Source of the DNA: Polaromonas sp.
GTDB taxonomy: Bacteria > Pseudomonadota > Gammaproteobacteria > Burkholderiales > Burkholderiaceae_C
Length of the DNA stretch: 64,000 nucleotides
Direction: 5' to 3'
Assembly: GCF_029945685.1 (NCBI RefSeq)
Contig: NZ_JAQSDA010000028.1
Coordinates: 62,001 to 126,000, forward strand
Below are positions 1 to 8,557 of this stretch, piece by piece. The position numbers and the translations under genes were made by a program. The notes beneath the pieces are model-generated. The model did no database searches. It was not told the DNA's origin and worked only from the letters and a program-made list of their open reading frames with translations. Within the stretch, counting starts at the first letter, position 1; each line of letters starts with the position of its first letter.

Positions 1-240
1 CTGCACAGGCTGCGCCACCGCCTGTGCGGATTCGATGCGCGCGAGCAGCGCGCCCGCTTCCACGAGCTCGCCGTCGGCAAAAAAAACTTCGCCGACGCGG
101 CCAGCCACAGCCGCCCGCACTTCGTGCTCCATCTTCATGGCTTCGAGAATCACCAGCAGGTCGCCGGCCTGCACGGCTGCGCCGGGCTCGACCTGCCATT
201 GAACAACCTGGGCTTGAAGGGGGGAGTGAACCGCGGACAT
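1..240 (-). CDS. Biotinyl-domain protein, N-terminal part (biotin-dependent carboxylase subunit)
   Basis: The gene runs off the left edge; 80 codons are visible from an ATG at 240. The visible part is a complete biotinyl/lipoyl domain with the classic attachment motif EAMKME, so Lys36 is the predicted biotinylation site. Proteins of this kind carry CO2 as carboxybiotin between a biotin carboxylase and a carboxyltransferase. A biotinyl domain at the extreme N-terminus that continues into more sequence suggests fusion to a carboxyltransferase, but that part lies outside the window. The intergenic DNA before the start is largely occupied by the palindromic element at 300-568, so the promoter must lie close to or within it. 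Confidence 0.8.
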   Translation of the reverse strand, partial: MSAVHSPLQAQVVQWQVEPGAAVQAGDLLVILEAMKMEHEVRAAVAGRVGEVFFADGELVEAGALLARIESAQAVAQPVQ

Positions 241-299
241 CGGCGCATTGTGCGCCCGCACGGCGCGCCGCTGTCGTCAACTCGGTGACAGCGGGCGTC

Positions 300-568
300 T
301 AGGGCCTGTTCACCCTATTTATGCAAGATGCGTTGCGAGTCAAAAAGGCCATGCGCGAGGCGCAAAATGCAGCCGGGCTCGCGCCCGGCAAGGCTTTGCA
401 ACGCTGCGCATGGCCTTTTTGGCCGCAACCCGGAGGGAACGTGGTTAAAACAACGCCACTCGTCGTTGCACTCCTAGCCCAGCCGCCCAGGCTGAGCGTC
501 GTCGCGCGCCTAGATTGGCGCTGTTTTAACCACGTTCGCACTTGTATAAATAGGGTGAACAGGCCCTA
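300..568. repeat. Palindromic MITE-like element with nested hairpins
   Basis: The ends are a 27-base inverted repeat (301-327 and 541-567) with one mismatch, bounded on both sides by TA, the target duplication expected of IS630/Tc1-like elements. Inside are two further inverted repeats: 342-356 with 406-420 (perfect 15-base arms), enclosing a smaller GC-rich hairpin at about 372-389, and 439-458 with 516-535 (20-base arms, one mismatch). The whole can fold as an outer stem carrying two long hairpins. No convincing gene lies inside. It sits 6 bases from the bactofilin stop codon and upstream of the biotinyl-domain gene. Confidence 0.75.
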
Positions 569-574
569 AAAAAC

Positions 575-1120
575 TCAGGCGACCTGAAGGCCCGGTTTTC
601 CGGTCAGTGCGGTTTTCGTGTTGGCCACGGCGCCAAAGAGGATTTCGCCGGCGAGTTGGCCACCCTCTTCGATCACCAGCTTGCCATAACGGATCTTGCC
701 GGTGACCTTGCCGGTGGCATAAATCACGAGCTTCTGGCGCACCGTCAGGTTGCCGTCAAACGCACCATGGATTTCGGCGATGTCGATCTCGGCCGAACCC
801 TTGAACTCCCCGTGCTCGGAGATCTGCATCACGCGCGAATCCATGGTGGCCTCCACCAGTCCTTCCACCACCAGGGTGTCGCAGTCGGTGATCTCGACGC
901 CCTTGAGCTTGATGTTGGGGCCGACCGTCAGCTTGCTGCCGCCACTCTCCCGCGGGGCGGCAGTCGGCGCGCTGGGTGCGACCGCCGCAGCAGCAGGCGC
1001 GCTGTTCGAGACGTTGGTTGCCGCAGGGCTGTTGGCGTAGGGATTGGGGTTGGGGCTGCCATGACGCAGACCGGAAGACTCATTGTCGCGTTTGCCGAAG
1101 AACGGTGATTGCAGTGCCAT
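575..1120 (-). CDS. Bactofilin family polymer-forming protein
   Basis: A 181-residue protein with a proline/alanine-rich disordered N-terminus (about 1-75) and a C-terminal bactofilin core of short beta-strand repeats (about 78-175), rich in G-E-V/I-type turns (VVEGLVEATM, GKVTGKIRYGKLVIEEGG). Bactofilins self-assemble into filaments that scaffold cell-envelope enzymes. The ATG at 1120 is chosen because AAGGA lies just upstream and the protein begins at the low-complexity tail; an in-frame start at 1264 would add a non-conserved extension. The gene is monocistronic as far as visible. A second protein with bactofilin-like repeats lies at 4865-5917 in the polysaccharide operon. Confidence 0.88.
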   Translation of the reverse strand: MALQSPFFGKRDNESSGLRHGSPNPNPYANSPAATNVSNSAPAAAAVAPSAPTAAPRESGGSKLTVGPNIKLKGVEITDCDTLVVEGLVEATMDSRVMQISEHGEFKGSAEIDIAEIHGAFDGNLTVRQKLVIYATGKVTGKIRYGKLVIEEGGQLAGEILFGAVANTKTALTGKPGLQVA

Positions 1121-1262
1121 CTGGATTTCCTTCAAAAGGACCCGATGGTACGGAGACCACTTTGAAAAGTCTCCACCGCGAATGCAAGATGAGTAACGAA
1201 ATAACCGGGTGCCTCGCGCCCGGGCGCACCGCGTGCGGGTTGCGAGCTTGTAGACTGGGGCC

Positions 1263-1574
1263 ATGCATTACACGGTCAGGATTTTCCACAGCGAAGATGT
1301 CAGCGACACCGAACGCGCCAGCGCAGCGCAGCGGTTTCGAGCCGCGCTTGAGGCCTCGCTCGGTGATGCCAGCCTGGTGGCGCCGGTCTACCGCGCCTAC
1401 CTGCGCTTGCTGCAGATTCACGGGGAGCAGACCCGTCCCTGGGACCTGGCGCCGGCGGAGCAGTTGCTGGCCGAGCAGTGGGAAGCCGCCGAACTGGCGG
1501 CCACGCAAGCGGCCTTTGGCGCCGAACGCTACATGGGCGATGCCCATTTTGAACTGGAGCTTCAGGACCGCTGA
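1263..1574 (+). CDS. Conserved hypothetical protein, 103 aa
   Basis: A small acidic protein without signal peptide or membrane segment, starting at an ATG (MHYTVRIFHSED). Its composition (Ala/Glu/Leu-rich, predicted mostly helical after a short N-terminal strand) and codon use match the neighbouring genes, and the reading frame is open with normal third-position GC. It is divergent from the bactofilin gene and followed 63 bases later by another unknown gene. I do not recognise the family. Confidence 0.65.
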   Translation: MHYTVRIFHSEDVSDTERASAAQRFRAALEASLGDASLVAPVYRAYLRLLQIHGEQTRPWDLAPAEQLLAEQWEAAELAATQAAFGAERYMGDAHFELELQDR

Positions 1575-1637
1575 GCACACCCGCCCGAGCGGGCGCTTCG
1601 TACGGATAATTACACCAGTTGCCAGAAAGGGAAGTTT

Positions 1638-2096
1638 GTGGAGTTTGTTGTCTTGCTCGTGGGGGTGATGCTGCTGGGGCTTCTGGGGCTGCTTGGCTGG
1701 GCCATCTACCGCGCCATGAAGCGTCGGGACACCGGTTCGCCGGCAGCCGGTGGGCAGGCGGAGCCGCAAAGCAGTACCCTGGACGACAGCACCTACCGGG
1801 TCAGTTATGCGCCGCCCGAGTTTGAGTGGAGCGGCACCACCACCGGCGCCCTGCCGGTGAAAATACTCACCTACAAGCAGTATGAGTGCCTGGAAGATGC
1901 GCGCTATGGCTTCCGGATCGTCGGCTTGCCGCCCACCGAGCGCAAGCAGCCGCAACCCCACAAAACGCGTGCCCACGGGCTCAAAACCGTCGCCTCACTG
2001 ACAAAACACGGCTTCCTGGCCGATGACGGCGAAGGCGGCCACCTCATCACCGACCGCGGGCTCCATGCCCTGGAAGTCTGCAGCGTACGTTATTGA
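1638..2096 (+). CDS. Single-pass membrane protein of unknown function
   Basis: A 152-residue protein with a GTG start preceded by AGAAAGGGAAG. Residues 2-24 form one hydrophobic segment (MEFVVLLVGVMLLGLLGLLG...), followed by a basic KRRD stop-transfer and a soluble C-terminal domain of about 120 residues, predicted cytoplasmic by the positive-inside rule. The C-terminal part (TYKQYECLEDARYGFRIVG; late HLITDRGLHALE) resembles a short winged-helix-like fold, but I cannot name a family. Confidence 0.65.
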   Translation: MEFVVLLVGVMLLGLLGLLGWAIYRAMKRRDTGSPAAGGQAEPQSSTLDDSTYRVSYAPPEFEWSGTTTGALPVKILTYKQYECLEDARYGFRIVGLPPTERKQPQPHKTRAHGLKTVASLTKHGFLADDGEGGHLITDRGLHALEVCSVRY

Positions 2097-2123
2097 ACTG
2101 CGCGCAGATCCGCCCGGGTCAGA

Positions 2124-2963
2124 TCAGACCGTGGCGTCTGGCGGTGCGCTGCTAACCGCCCAGGAGTACAGGGCGACAAACACCAGCGCGTCAAAGACGG
2201 CGCCCATGCAGATATACAGCACCGGCATGAACAACACCGACAGGTGCTGCATGATGAAGGCCTGCGCCAGCACCTGATGGGGAATCATGATGGCGAAAAA
2301 GCCCAGGATCAACGCGGTGTGGAACAGCTTGATCGACAGGCTCTGGTTCAGGATGTAATACCCCATGGCCAGCATCACCGGCGTGGCCAGCATGACCACG
2401 TAACCAATGGTCATGAGCTCTTCGCTATGACGTGCGATGCTGTACGGAAAGGCCTGCGGCGACAGCCAGAAATAGACCACCGTCACAAGCTGGATCACGC
2501 CCACGATGCGCACCGGGTACTTGAGCGGCAGTTGCGCATTTTTCATGCGTACCGACAGGGCCAGCGCCAGCAGCGTCACGACCGCCGTCACCAGCAGGAT
2601 GGTGCGGCTCGGCAGCGGCCTGTCGTCCGGCCCGCTCGACAGCTGCATCGCGTATTGCCCCGCATCGTTGAGCTGGTTGGTCAGCGTGAATGGCATGTCC
2701 AGCCCGCTGGACCAGAACAGAATGCAATCGCGCCAGAAATCAAACAGCCACGGTTTTCCGTAGTAGACGAGCGCGCACAGGATCAAGGGCAGGACGACTG
2801 CCTGCGCCAGCAGCCAGGGCGTGACCTTCAGAGGGGTGATGGACCGGTGCGGGCGCACGAGGACCTGCCGGGCGCGGGCTTCCCGGGCCGCGGAAAAGGA
2901 GGCGTTGAAAAGTCGCTCCTGCTCACGCGCAGGTTCAGTCAGGGTGTTGGTTCTGGAGCTCAT
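2124..2963 (-). CDS. Polytopic membrane protein of the polysaccharide operon
   Basis: A 279-residue protein with a charged cytoplasmic N-terminus (about 50 residues) and six or seven hydrophobic segments, e.g. near residues 52-70, 122-140, 152-170, 185-205, 215-235 and 245-270. It is the last gene of the operon, 9 bases after the YaiO-type gene. No nucleotide-binding or glycosyltransferase signature is visible. Position suggests a role in assembly or export of the polymer, but function is unknown. Confidence 0.7.
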   Translation of the reverse strand: MSSRTNTLTEPAREQERLFNASFSAAREARARQVLVRPHRSITPLKVTPWLLAQAVVLPLILCALVYYGKPWLFDFWRDCILFWSSGLDMPFTLTNQLNDAGQYAMQLSSGPDDRPLPSRTILLVTAVVTLLALALSVRMKNAQLPLKYPVRIVGVIQLVTVVYFWLSPQAFPYSIARHSEELMTIGYVVMLATPVMLAMGYYILNQSLSIKLFHTALILGFFAIMIPHQVLAQAFIMQHLSVLFMPVLYICMGAVFDALVFVALYSWAVSSAPPDATV

Positions 2964-2972
2964 GGGGCGTGA

Positions 2973-3818
2973 TCAGAAATCGTGGAAAACGCCGACATTC
3001 ACACCACTGCGGCGGTACAGCGGGTTGGTGTAGCGGTTGGCGCCCACCAGCACGCCGGTACGCGCATTGAACCAGTGGCGCCAGGTCAGACTGGCCTCAC
3101 GGCTGTCAAAATTGACCAGTTGCCGGTTGGCCGCAATCGCCAGATAACCTTCGCTGCCCCAGCCATAACGCGCAGTCACCAGGTCCTGCTTGTTGCGCCC
3201 CCACGTCAGCGCCACAAATTGTTGCTGCGTATCCACCGAGCCCGGGTTGCTGCGATTCACGCGGACGCCACCCTCGACAATCCAGGGGGCCTCGAAGTAG
3301 TAGGCAGCACCGATGGACAGGCTGCGGTCGGTGTGCCCGTCAGGGGCCTTGTAGTGGCCCACGCCCACAGAGCCGACGAGATTGCGGTCCGGAAGGAATT
3401 TGCGGTAAATCGTCGCGTCCACCCGGTAACGCGGCAGGTAAAAAGCCCCGTCGCCCACACCCAGTGCCAGTGAGCCAAACCAGTCTTCGTTGAAGGTGTA
3501 GGTGTCGCTCACGCCCAGAAATGTGCCGCTTTCGCCAAACCGCTTGTGCGCGGACAACTCGCCCTGCAGCACATGTTTGTCCACACCATAGGCGCCCTTC
3601 AGCGTCAGGTCGTGCCAGTTCCCGTAACCATTGGTCAGGTGCTGGACGCCTGTGCTCAGCTCCAGATTACGCACCGGTTCTGCACCAGACGGCTCGGGCG
3701 GCGGGGCCAGCACGTTGCCGGGCTGACCCGAGCCGCTGCCCGTGCCTCCCGTCTGTGCCGCGACAGGCGCCGCAGCACCAAGGATCACCAGCAAGGCTGG
3801 AAAAATGACTTTCAACAT
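2973..3818 (-). CDS. YaiO family outer-membrane beta-barrel protein
   Basis: A 281-residue protein with a signal peptide (residues 1-21, cut after VAAQ), a short Gly/Pro-rich linker, and about 220 residues of alternating amphipathic strands rich in Tyr/Trp/Gly, ending in Phe as outer-membrane barrels do (GVFHDF). The strand pattern (LELSTGVQHLTNGYGNWHD near the start, LTWRHWFNARTGVLVGANRY near the end) is that of YaiO proteins, outer-membrane barrels found beside exopolysaccharide synthesis genes. A role as exit channel or polymer anchor for the upstream glycosyltransferase product is inference from operon position. Confidence 0.82.
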   Translation of the reverse strand: MLKVIFPALLVILGAAAPVAAQTGGTGSGSGQPGNVLAPPPEPSGAEPVRNLELSTGVQHLTNGYGNWHDLTLKGAYGVDKHVLQGELSAHKRFGESGTFLGVSDTYTFNEDWFGSLALGVGDGAFYLPRYRVDATIYRKFLPDRNLVGSVGVGHYKAPDGHTDRSLSIGAAYYFEAPWIVEGGVRVNRSNPGSVDTQQQFVALTWGRNKQDLVTARYGWGSEGYLAIAANRQLVNFDSREASLTWRHWFNARTGVLVGANRYTNPLYRRSGVNVGVFHDF

Positions 3819-3881
3819 AAAACATCCTCAAAAAAATTGTTGCAGCTTGCAGCCAGGGCCCACGACCCGGCGCACTTCACC

Positions 3882-4868
3882 CTATTTGCAGCTGGTCTGC
3901 TTGTCCACCGCCTTCACACCCCGGCTGAGCAGGATCTGATAGGACGCCTCATCGCTCACCGCCCAGCGTGTCGAATGCCGCAGCGGCGTGGCCTCGCGCA
4001 GCCAGCACCCCGCGCTGACCTTGTCGTTCTGCCGTAGCGCCAGCACCGCCAGCAGACCCCATGGGTAGTCGGCCTGGCCCTGAATCAGCCACTCGGCGCG
4101 GTGAGCCGCCATCCAGTCGCGGTAGTAGGGCCGGGCATTGGCGGGCAGCAGCGGAAAGTCGAACATCAGCGGAAAAATCTGCGCCACATGGTCGGGGTAA
4201 AAAGCCGGCTTCTGGGAGCGCTGCTCGAGTTGGGTAGACACCAGAAACCGCTTGTTCACCGGGTCCCAGAACGTGTCATGAATGGCGCGCGCCAGCTTGT
4301 CAGAAGCCGCCCTTTGCTGCGGCTGCTTCAGGTGCACCTTGAGCGACCAGACTTCCAGGTTGTCCATGAACAGGCCATGGAGCACCACCGGCGAAACCAT
4401 GTAAATGCCGCGCGACGGCTGGTACAGGTGTTCCAGTGCGACTTTGCTGACCTCATGGCTCTTGCGCCAGACCGGGTTGCCGGCCAGCTTGGCCGGCATG
4501 GTTTCCAGCAGCTTCATCCAGATCGCCAGCAGGGAGTCGTCGGCATCGGCCGTCTTGCAGGACACCCATTTTTTATCGGCGCCCCGGCAGAACCGGTCAA
4601 AGGTGCCGTCCGGTTTTTGCCGCGGTACCAGCCAGTTGGCAAACTTTTCAGCCGGCACCGAGATGTCCATGCCGTTTTCGTGCGCCAGCAGCAGGGCCTG
4701 CATGGCGAAATAGGGGTCCGCCGAATCACCGCCGTGCAGCACGGTGATGGCGCCGCTGTCGTCCGTGTAGCCGCCCAGCTCCAGAGGTGCGGCCGCACCG
4801 GCACACGCCGCCTGGGTCAGCAGCAACGCGCCCGTCACGCAAACCGTCCACAGTTGTTTGCACTTCAT
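3882..4868 (-). CDS. Putative secreted alpha/alpha-toroid polysaccharide hydrolase or lyase
   Basis: A 328-residue exported protein: residues 1-25 are a signal peptide ending near AACAGAAAP, with a Cys that is a poor lipobox. The mature part is mostly helical with repeated acidic/aromatic motifs (DPYFAMQALLLAHENG, TADADDSLLAIWMKLL, DTFWDPVNKRF), as in (alpha/alpha)6-barrel glycoside hydrolases such as GH8 or GH105. I cannot assign a family or catalytic residues with certainty. The ATG overlaps the stop of the preceding gene as ATGA, indicating translational coupling. Cellulose and PNAG operons also carry a periplasmic hydrolase, which fits the context. Confidence 0.68.
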   Translation of the reverse strand: MKCKQLWTVCVTGALLLTQAACAGAAAPLELGGYTDDSGAITVLHGGDSADPYFAMQALLLAHENGMDISVPAEKFANWLVPRQKPDGTFDRFCRGADKKWVSCKTADADDSLLAIWMKLLETMPAKLAGNPVWRKSHEVSKVALEHLYQPSRGIYMVSPVVLHGLFMDNLEVWSLKVHLKQPQQRAASDKLARAIHDTFWDPVNKRFLVSTQLEQRSQKPAFYPDHVAQIFPLMFDFPLLPANARPYYRDWMAAHRAEWLIQGQADYPWGLLAVLALRQNDKVSAGCWLREATPLRHSTRWAVSDEASYQILLSRGVKAVDKQTSCK

Positions 4869-5917
4869 GCCTGCTTCACCATGCCGATCTCTCTGGCCCA
4901 CAGGGTGCCATGCACAACCACGCCGTCTTCGACGATGATGTTGCGGGCCGTCACGGTAGTGGGCGCTTCAGGCAGTCCCACCAGCGCGCTGGCCCCGATC
5001 AGGATGTCGCTCTCGGACACCACCGGACCCCAGGCGCTGGCTTCCTTGTAAACATAAACGCGCTTTTCGCAGGTCACCGCGCCCTGCACACTGGCGCGGT
5101 GGCCGATGCTCACCCCTTCGCGCGCCTTGATGTCGCCAACGATGGTGGTCGCTGCGCCAATGGTCAGAAAGCCGGTCACGACCAGCGATCCCTGATAAAT
5201 GCTGCCGGCCGGCAGCGCGCAATCACCCCGTATCAGGTACAGCAGGGGCGTCTGCTGGACGGCGCCTGGCAAATCTGCATAACTGGCAGGCGTCTGCACT
5301 GCATCAGCGGTCGGCTGCACAGGGCTGGGCTGGGCGCCAAACCTCAGGGTGGGCGCATTCAGGCGCTCGAACCAGGCCTCGTTGCCAAGCTCGATGGCGC
5401 TGCCGGCGGACACACGCCGAAGCGCCACACTGCGCGGCCCCATGCGCAGCACGCCATCGGCATGGGCCCAGTCCCTGACGGTGCTGTGTTCACCCAGATC
5501 AATGTCACCGGTGGCGTACAGCGCCGGAAAGACCGATTCAGCGCCAGCGCGCAGGCTTCCCTGCACGTACACCGGCTGCGCACTGTGGATGGGCAAGGGG
5601 CTGGTGATGCTGCTGCGTGCAATCAGCCGCTTCTCGGCCTTGCCCCAGTCCAGCTCGGTACCGGCCGCCCAATCCGGATCATCGACAAATTCGAAATCCT
5701 CGTAACCGGTGGGCTCGCCCAGCCCGAGCTTGGCCGAGACATCGGCATGCAGGCGACGGGCAAAGTGGTCAATGTCGGTGGTGTAGTTGGCCGAGATCGG
5801 CAAGGCCGCAAAATCCGTGGGGCGCAGCCACTCGCGAAACGCCGGTACAAAGGGAAGCGTCAGAAGCAACAGGCAGACCAGTGCAAACGCGGTGTAGGTG
5901 ATGTAGTTGGGGTTCAT
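4865..5917 (-). CDS. Membrane-anchored bactofilin-like polymer-forming protein
   Basis: A 350-residue protein with one N-terminal membrane helix (residues 7-25) and a long extracytoplasmic or cytoplasmic region in which the second half has left-handed beta-helix-type repeats (GSIYQGSLVVTGFLTIG, ATTIVGDIKAREGVSIG, ASVQGAVTCEKRVYVY), as in bactofilins and polymer-forming cytoskeletal proteins. It is translationally coupled on both sides (ATGA overlaps with the glycosyltransferase before and the hydrolase after). The likely role is a scaffold for the synthase complex; this is inference from repeats and operon position. Confidence 0.75.
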   Translation of the reverse strand: MNPNYITYTAFALVCLLLLTLPFVPAFREWLRPTDFAALPISANYTTDIDHFARRLHADVSAKLGLGEPTGYEDFEFVDDPDWAAGTELDWGKAEKRLIARSSITSPLPIHSAQPVYVQGSLRAGAESVFPALYATGDIDLGEHSTVRDWAHADGVLRMGPRSVALRRVSAGSAIELGNEAWFERLNAPTLRFGAQPSPVQPTADAVQTPASYADLPGAVQQTPLLYLIRGDCALPAGSIYQGSLVVTGFLTIGAATTIVGDIKAREGVSIGHRASVQGAVTCEKRVYVYKEASAWGPVVSESDILIGASALVGLPEAPTTVTARNIIVEDGVVVHGTLWAREIGMVKQA

Positions 5918-7356
5918 TGTTCAGCGGCCTTGGAGCGGTAGCGGATGGTTTTGTCCCAGACCATCTCGCGCTTGAAAATCCTGTCGAGCAGCAGGCTCCA
6001 GACCGCGCCCGAGATGGCGAACAGGCTGACCAGGAAACCCAGCATGTTGAACGGCAACAACCTGAGGCGCCGCCGGTTGCCGTCAATCAGCACGGCGATC
6101 ACGATTTCAAAAAACGCGGCAAAGTTGCCCAGCGTTCCATAAATCATCAGCGCAAAAACGGGAATCAGGGACGACAGCAGGGAACCCGCATTGAGGAAGT
6201 ACAAACCCAGCGCCAGGCACCAACCGGCCAGCATGACCAGCGGAATGACGAACACAAACAGCAGCAGCAGCCCGTCAATGCGCTGTGCCGGCGTCAGGTA
6301 GGAACTGGTGGCGAACTTCCACCAATAACGTGTCATCACCTGGTTGTGGCCCTTGGCCCAGCGTGTCACCTGCTTGATGCGCACGGCCCACTCCTCCGGC
6401 ACCTCCTCATAACATTCCGAGCGGTTGGTGTAGACCGTCTTCCAGCCGTTGAGCATGAGCCGGAATGTGATGTCGGTGTCTTCGGCCAACGTGTCGTCGT
6501 GCCAACCGCCCACCGCCTCAACCGCAGACAGGCGCACACCACCGACCGTGCCGCCGTACTGCGGCAGCAGGTTCATGTTCATTCGCGCCTGCTGGTCCAC
6601 CTGGTAGCCGCCCGAGCGCTCCAGGTCCAGCATGCGGGTCAGCAGGTTGGCGCCGCTGTTGACAGGCACCACGCGGCCCATCACAGCGCCGACTTCCGGG
6701 TCGAAAAACGGGGCCACCAGCTGCTTGAGCAAGCCGCGGCCGGGCACGTAGTCGGCGTCAAAAATGATGGCAATGTCGCCCTCGGCAAAATTCAGGGCAT
6801 CCTTCAGCGCGGCCGACTTGCCGGCCTTGCCACTGGTGCGGTGGAACGGCGAAATGCGCGAAGGGAAGCGCGCCACATAAGCGTCGATGATCTCGCCGGT
6901 GCCGTCCTTGGACCGGTCATTGACAGGAATGATCTTGAGACGGTCCACCGGGTAGTCGGTATTGAGAAGCGCCTCGATGCAGCCGGCAATGACCTTTTCC
7001 TCGTTGTGCGCGGCAATGAAGACGGTGATCATGGGCCAGCGCGCCACGGCGATGTCGATGTAGGGGTGGCGCTGCACACCGGTCAGCCGGTTCATCGTGA
7101 ACATGAAGTGGCGCACGCCGTAAATCATCATGCCCACCACGATCACGAACAGCAGGGTCGTCATCACGGCGGCGGCCGGGTAGTCCTTGAACGAAGGAAT
7201 CAGCGCACCCGTTGCCGGGGCCTGCGCCAGTGCCGGCCCCGCCCCCATGAGGGCGGCGGATGCGAGGAACAGTCCCACACGGAGCCGGCCCGGCCGCCGC
7301 AGGGCGGGAACGGGGCTTTCGGCGAGAAGCTTGCAAGAGGAAGGCAACATGAACAT
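5914..7356 (-). CDS. Processive family-2 glycosyltransferase (PgaC/NdvC/BcsA-like)
   Basis: A 480-residue membrane glycosyltransferase. After an N-terminal signal-anchor and a second hydrophobic segment (about 65-85), the GT-A domain shows the DxD-type motif (FDADYVPG), the catalytic acid region (LAEDTDIT) and the processivity motif Q-x-x-R-W (QVTRWAKG). Three or four membrane helices follow. Such enzymes polymerise and extrude beta-linked sugar chains (poly-GlcNAc, glucans). The epimerase gene 20 bases upstream suggests an N-acetylhexosamine donor. Two starts are possible (7356 or 7350). Confidence 0.88.
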   Translation of the reverse strand: MFMLPSSCKLLAESPVPALRRPGRLRVGLFLASAALMGAGPALAQAPATGALIPSFKDYPAAAVMTTLLFVIVVGMMIYGVRHFMFTMNRLTGVQRHPYIDIAVARWPMITVFIAAHNEEKVIAGCIEALLNTDYPVDRLKIIPVNDRSKDGTGEIIDAYVARFPSRISPFHRTSGKAGKSAALKDALNFAEGDIAIIFDADYVPGRGLLKQLVAPFFDPEVGAVMGRVVPVNSGANLLTRMLDLERSGGYQVDQQARMNMNLLPQYGGTVGGVRLSAVEAVGGWHDDTLAEDTDITFRLMLNGWKTVYTNRSECYEEVPEEWAVRIKQVTRWAKGHNQVMTRYWWKFATSSYLTPAQRIDGLLLLFVFVIPLVMLAGWCLALGLYFLNAGSLLSSLIPVFALMIYGTLGNFAAFFEIVIAVLIDGNRRRLRLLPFNMLGFLVSLFAISGAVWSLLLDRIFKREMVWDKTIRYRSKAAEQ

Positions 7357-7376
7357 GCTCCAGTGGAAGGGTTCGG

Positions 7377-8492
7377 TCAGGCCAGCGCGGGGACGGCCTT
7401 GGGCACCGCGACCAGGCTGTTCTTGAGCAATGCCACGATCTGCGCGGAGGCCGTGCCGTCACCAAACGGGTTGCCGGCCTGCGCCATCCGGGTGTACGCC
7501 CCGGTGTCCTTCGACAGCCGGGTGACTTCGGAAACGATGGCGCTGCGCGTCGCGCCGATCAGCAGGGCGCAGCCCGCTTCAATGGCTTCAGGCCGCTCGG
7601 TTTCATCGCGCAGCACCAGCACCGGCACGCCAAAGGTCGGGGCTTCTTCCTGCAGGCCGCCGGAGTCGGTCAGCACCAGCCACGCATCGGCCAGCGCCTG
7701 CTGCATGCCGGTGTAGTCCAGCGGCGGGGTCAGGGTCACGTTGCTTATGTCGCCCAGCAAGGCATTGACAGGTCCCTGGATCACGGGATTGAGGTGCACC
7801 GGAAACAGAACCTGCAGCTCCGGCTGCTGGCGCGCAATGTCGGCGATGGCGTGGCAGATTTCTTCCACGTCATTGCCCCAGTTTTCACGCCGGTGCACGG
7901 TGACCAGCAAGTGGCCGCGGCCCGCACTGGAGCGCTTGACGCCGCGGTGGGCGCAGGTCCATTGCTGGGCATCAATCACGGTGTTGCCCGTGAGGTGAAT
8001 GAACTCATCGGCAATGCCCTCCGTCTGCAGGGCCACCATGGCGCGCTGCGTGGGCGCAAAGTGGAACCGCGTCAGGCGGCTGATCATCTGGCGCAAGCCC
8101 TCTTCGGGAAACGGCCGGGCCAGGTTGTAAGTGCGCAGCCCGGCCTCCACATGCGCCAGCGGAACGCGGTTGTAGAAGGCCGCCAGCGCGCCCTGAAAGG
8201 CACTTTCGGTGTCGCCCTGCACAATGACAAGCGACCAGTCCTGCGCTGTCATCACGGTGTCAAGCTGCTGCCGGCAGCCCATGCTGAATGCCAGCAGGCT
8301 GCTGCCGGCGCGCTCCAGCGTGATGTCCGGGGTCACGTCGAAACATTCGAAGATCTGGCTCGCCATGTCCCCATGCTGGCCCGTGTGCAGCCACTGGACG
8401 CGCGCCCAGTCGGTTGCACGCAGCGCGTGATAGAGGGGCGCCAGCTTGATGATTTCAGGGCGTGTGCCCGAGACGATAAGAATGTTTTGCAT
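7377..8492 (-). CDS. wecB: UDP-N-acetylglucosamine 2-epimerase (non-hydrolysing)
   Basis: A 371-residue cytoplasmic enzyme that interconverts UDP-GlcNAc and UDP-ManNAc. The N-terminus (VSGTRPEIIKLAPL), the TGQHGDM loop, VQGDT, HVEAGLRT and the C-terminal DSGGLQEEAP...VLRDETERPE signatures are all present and the length is normal. It is the first gene of the polysaccharide operon, so the polymer probably contains ManNAc or GlcNAc residues (inference). Confidence 0.93.
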   Translation of the reverse strand: MQNILIVSGTRPEIIKLAPLYHALRATDWARVQWLHTGQHGDMASQIFECFDVTPDITLERAGSSLLAFSMGCRQQLDTVMTAQDWSLVIVQGDTESAFQGALAAFYNRVPLAHVEAGLRTYNLARPFPEEGLRQMISRLTRFHFAPTQRAMVALQTEGIADEFIHLTGNTVIDAQQWTCAHRGVKRSSAGRGHLLVTVHRRENWGNDVEEICHAIADIARQQPELQVLFPVHLNPVIQGPVNALLGDISNVTLTPPLDYTGMQQALADAWLVLTDSGGLQEEAPTFGVPVLVLRDETERPEAIEAGCALLIGATRSAIVSEVTRLSKDTGAYTRMAQAGNPFGDGTASAQIVALLKNSLVAVPKAVPALA

Positions 8493-8557
8493 GGGAGCTT
8501 TTCAGGAAAGGGGAAAGGACTGGCCGGGGACCCGCGCGCGGGCGCCTCAGCGCCGGG

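Noticed and set aside
2124..2963. Exosortase assignment for the membrane protein of the polysaccharide operon
   Set aside because: The topology is reminiscent, but the conserved Cys, Arg and His active-site motifs are not visible.
5917..7716. Very long open frame on the plus strand opposite the glycosyltransferase and wecB genes
   Set aside because: It is antisense to two well-supported genes, has a His/Arg/Gln-rich composition typical of high-GC shadow frames and no recognisable domain.
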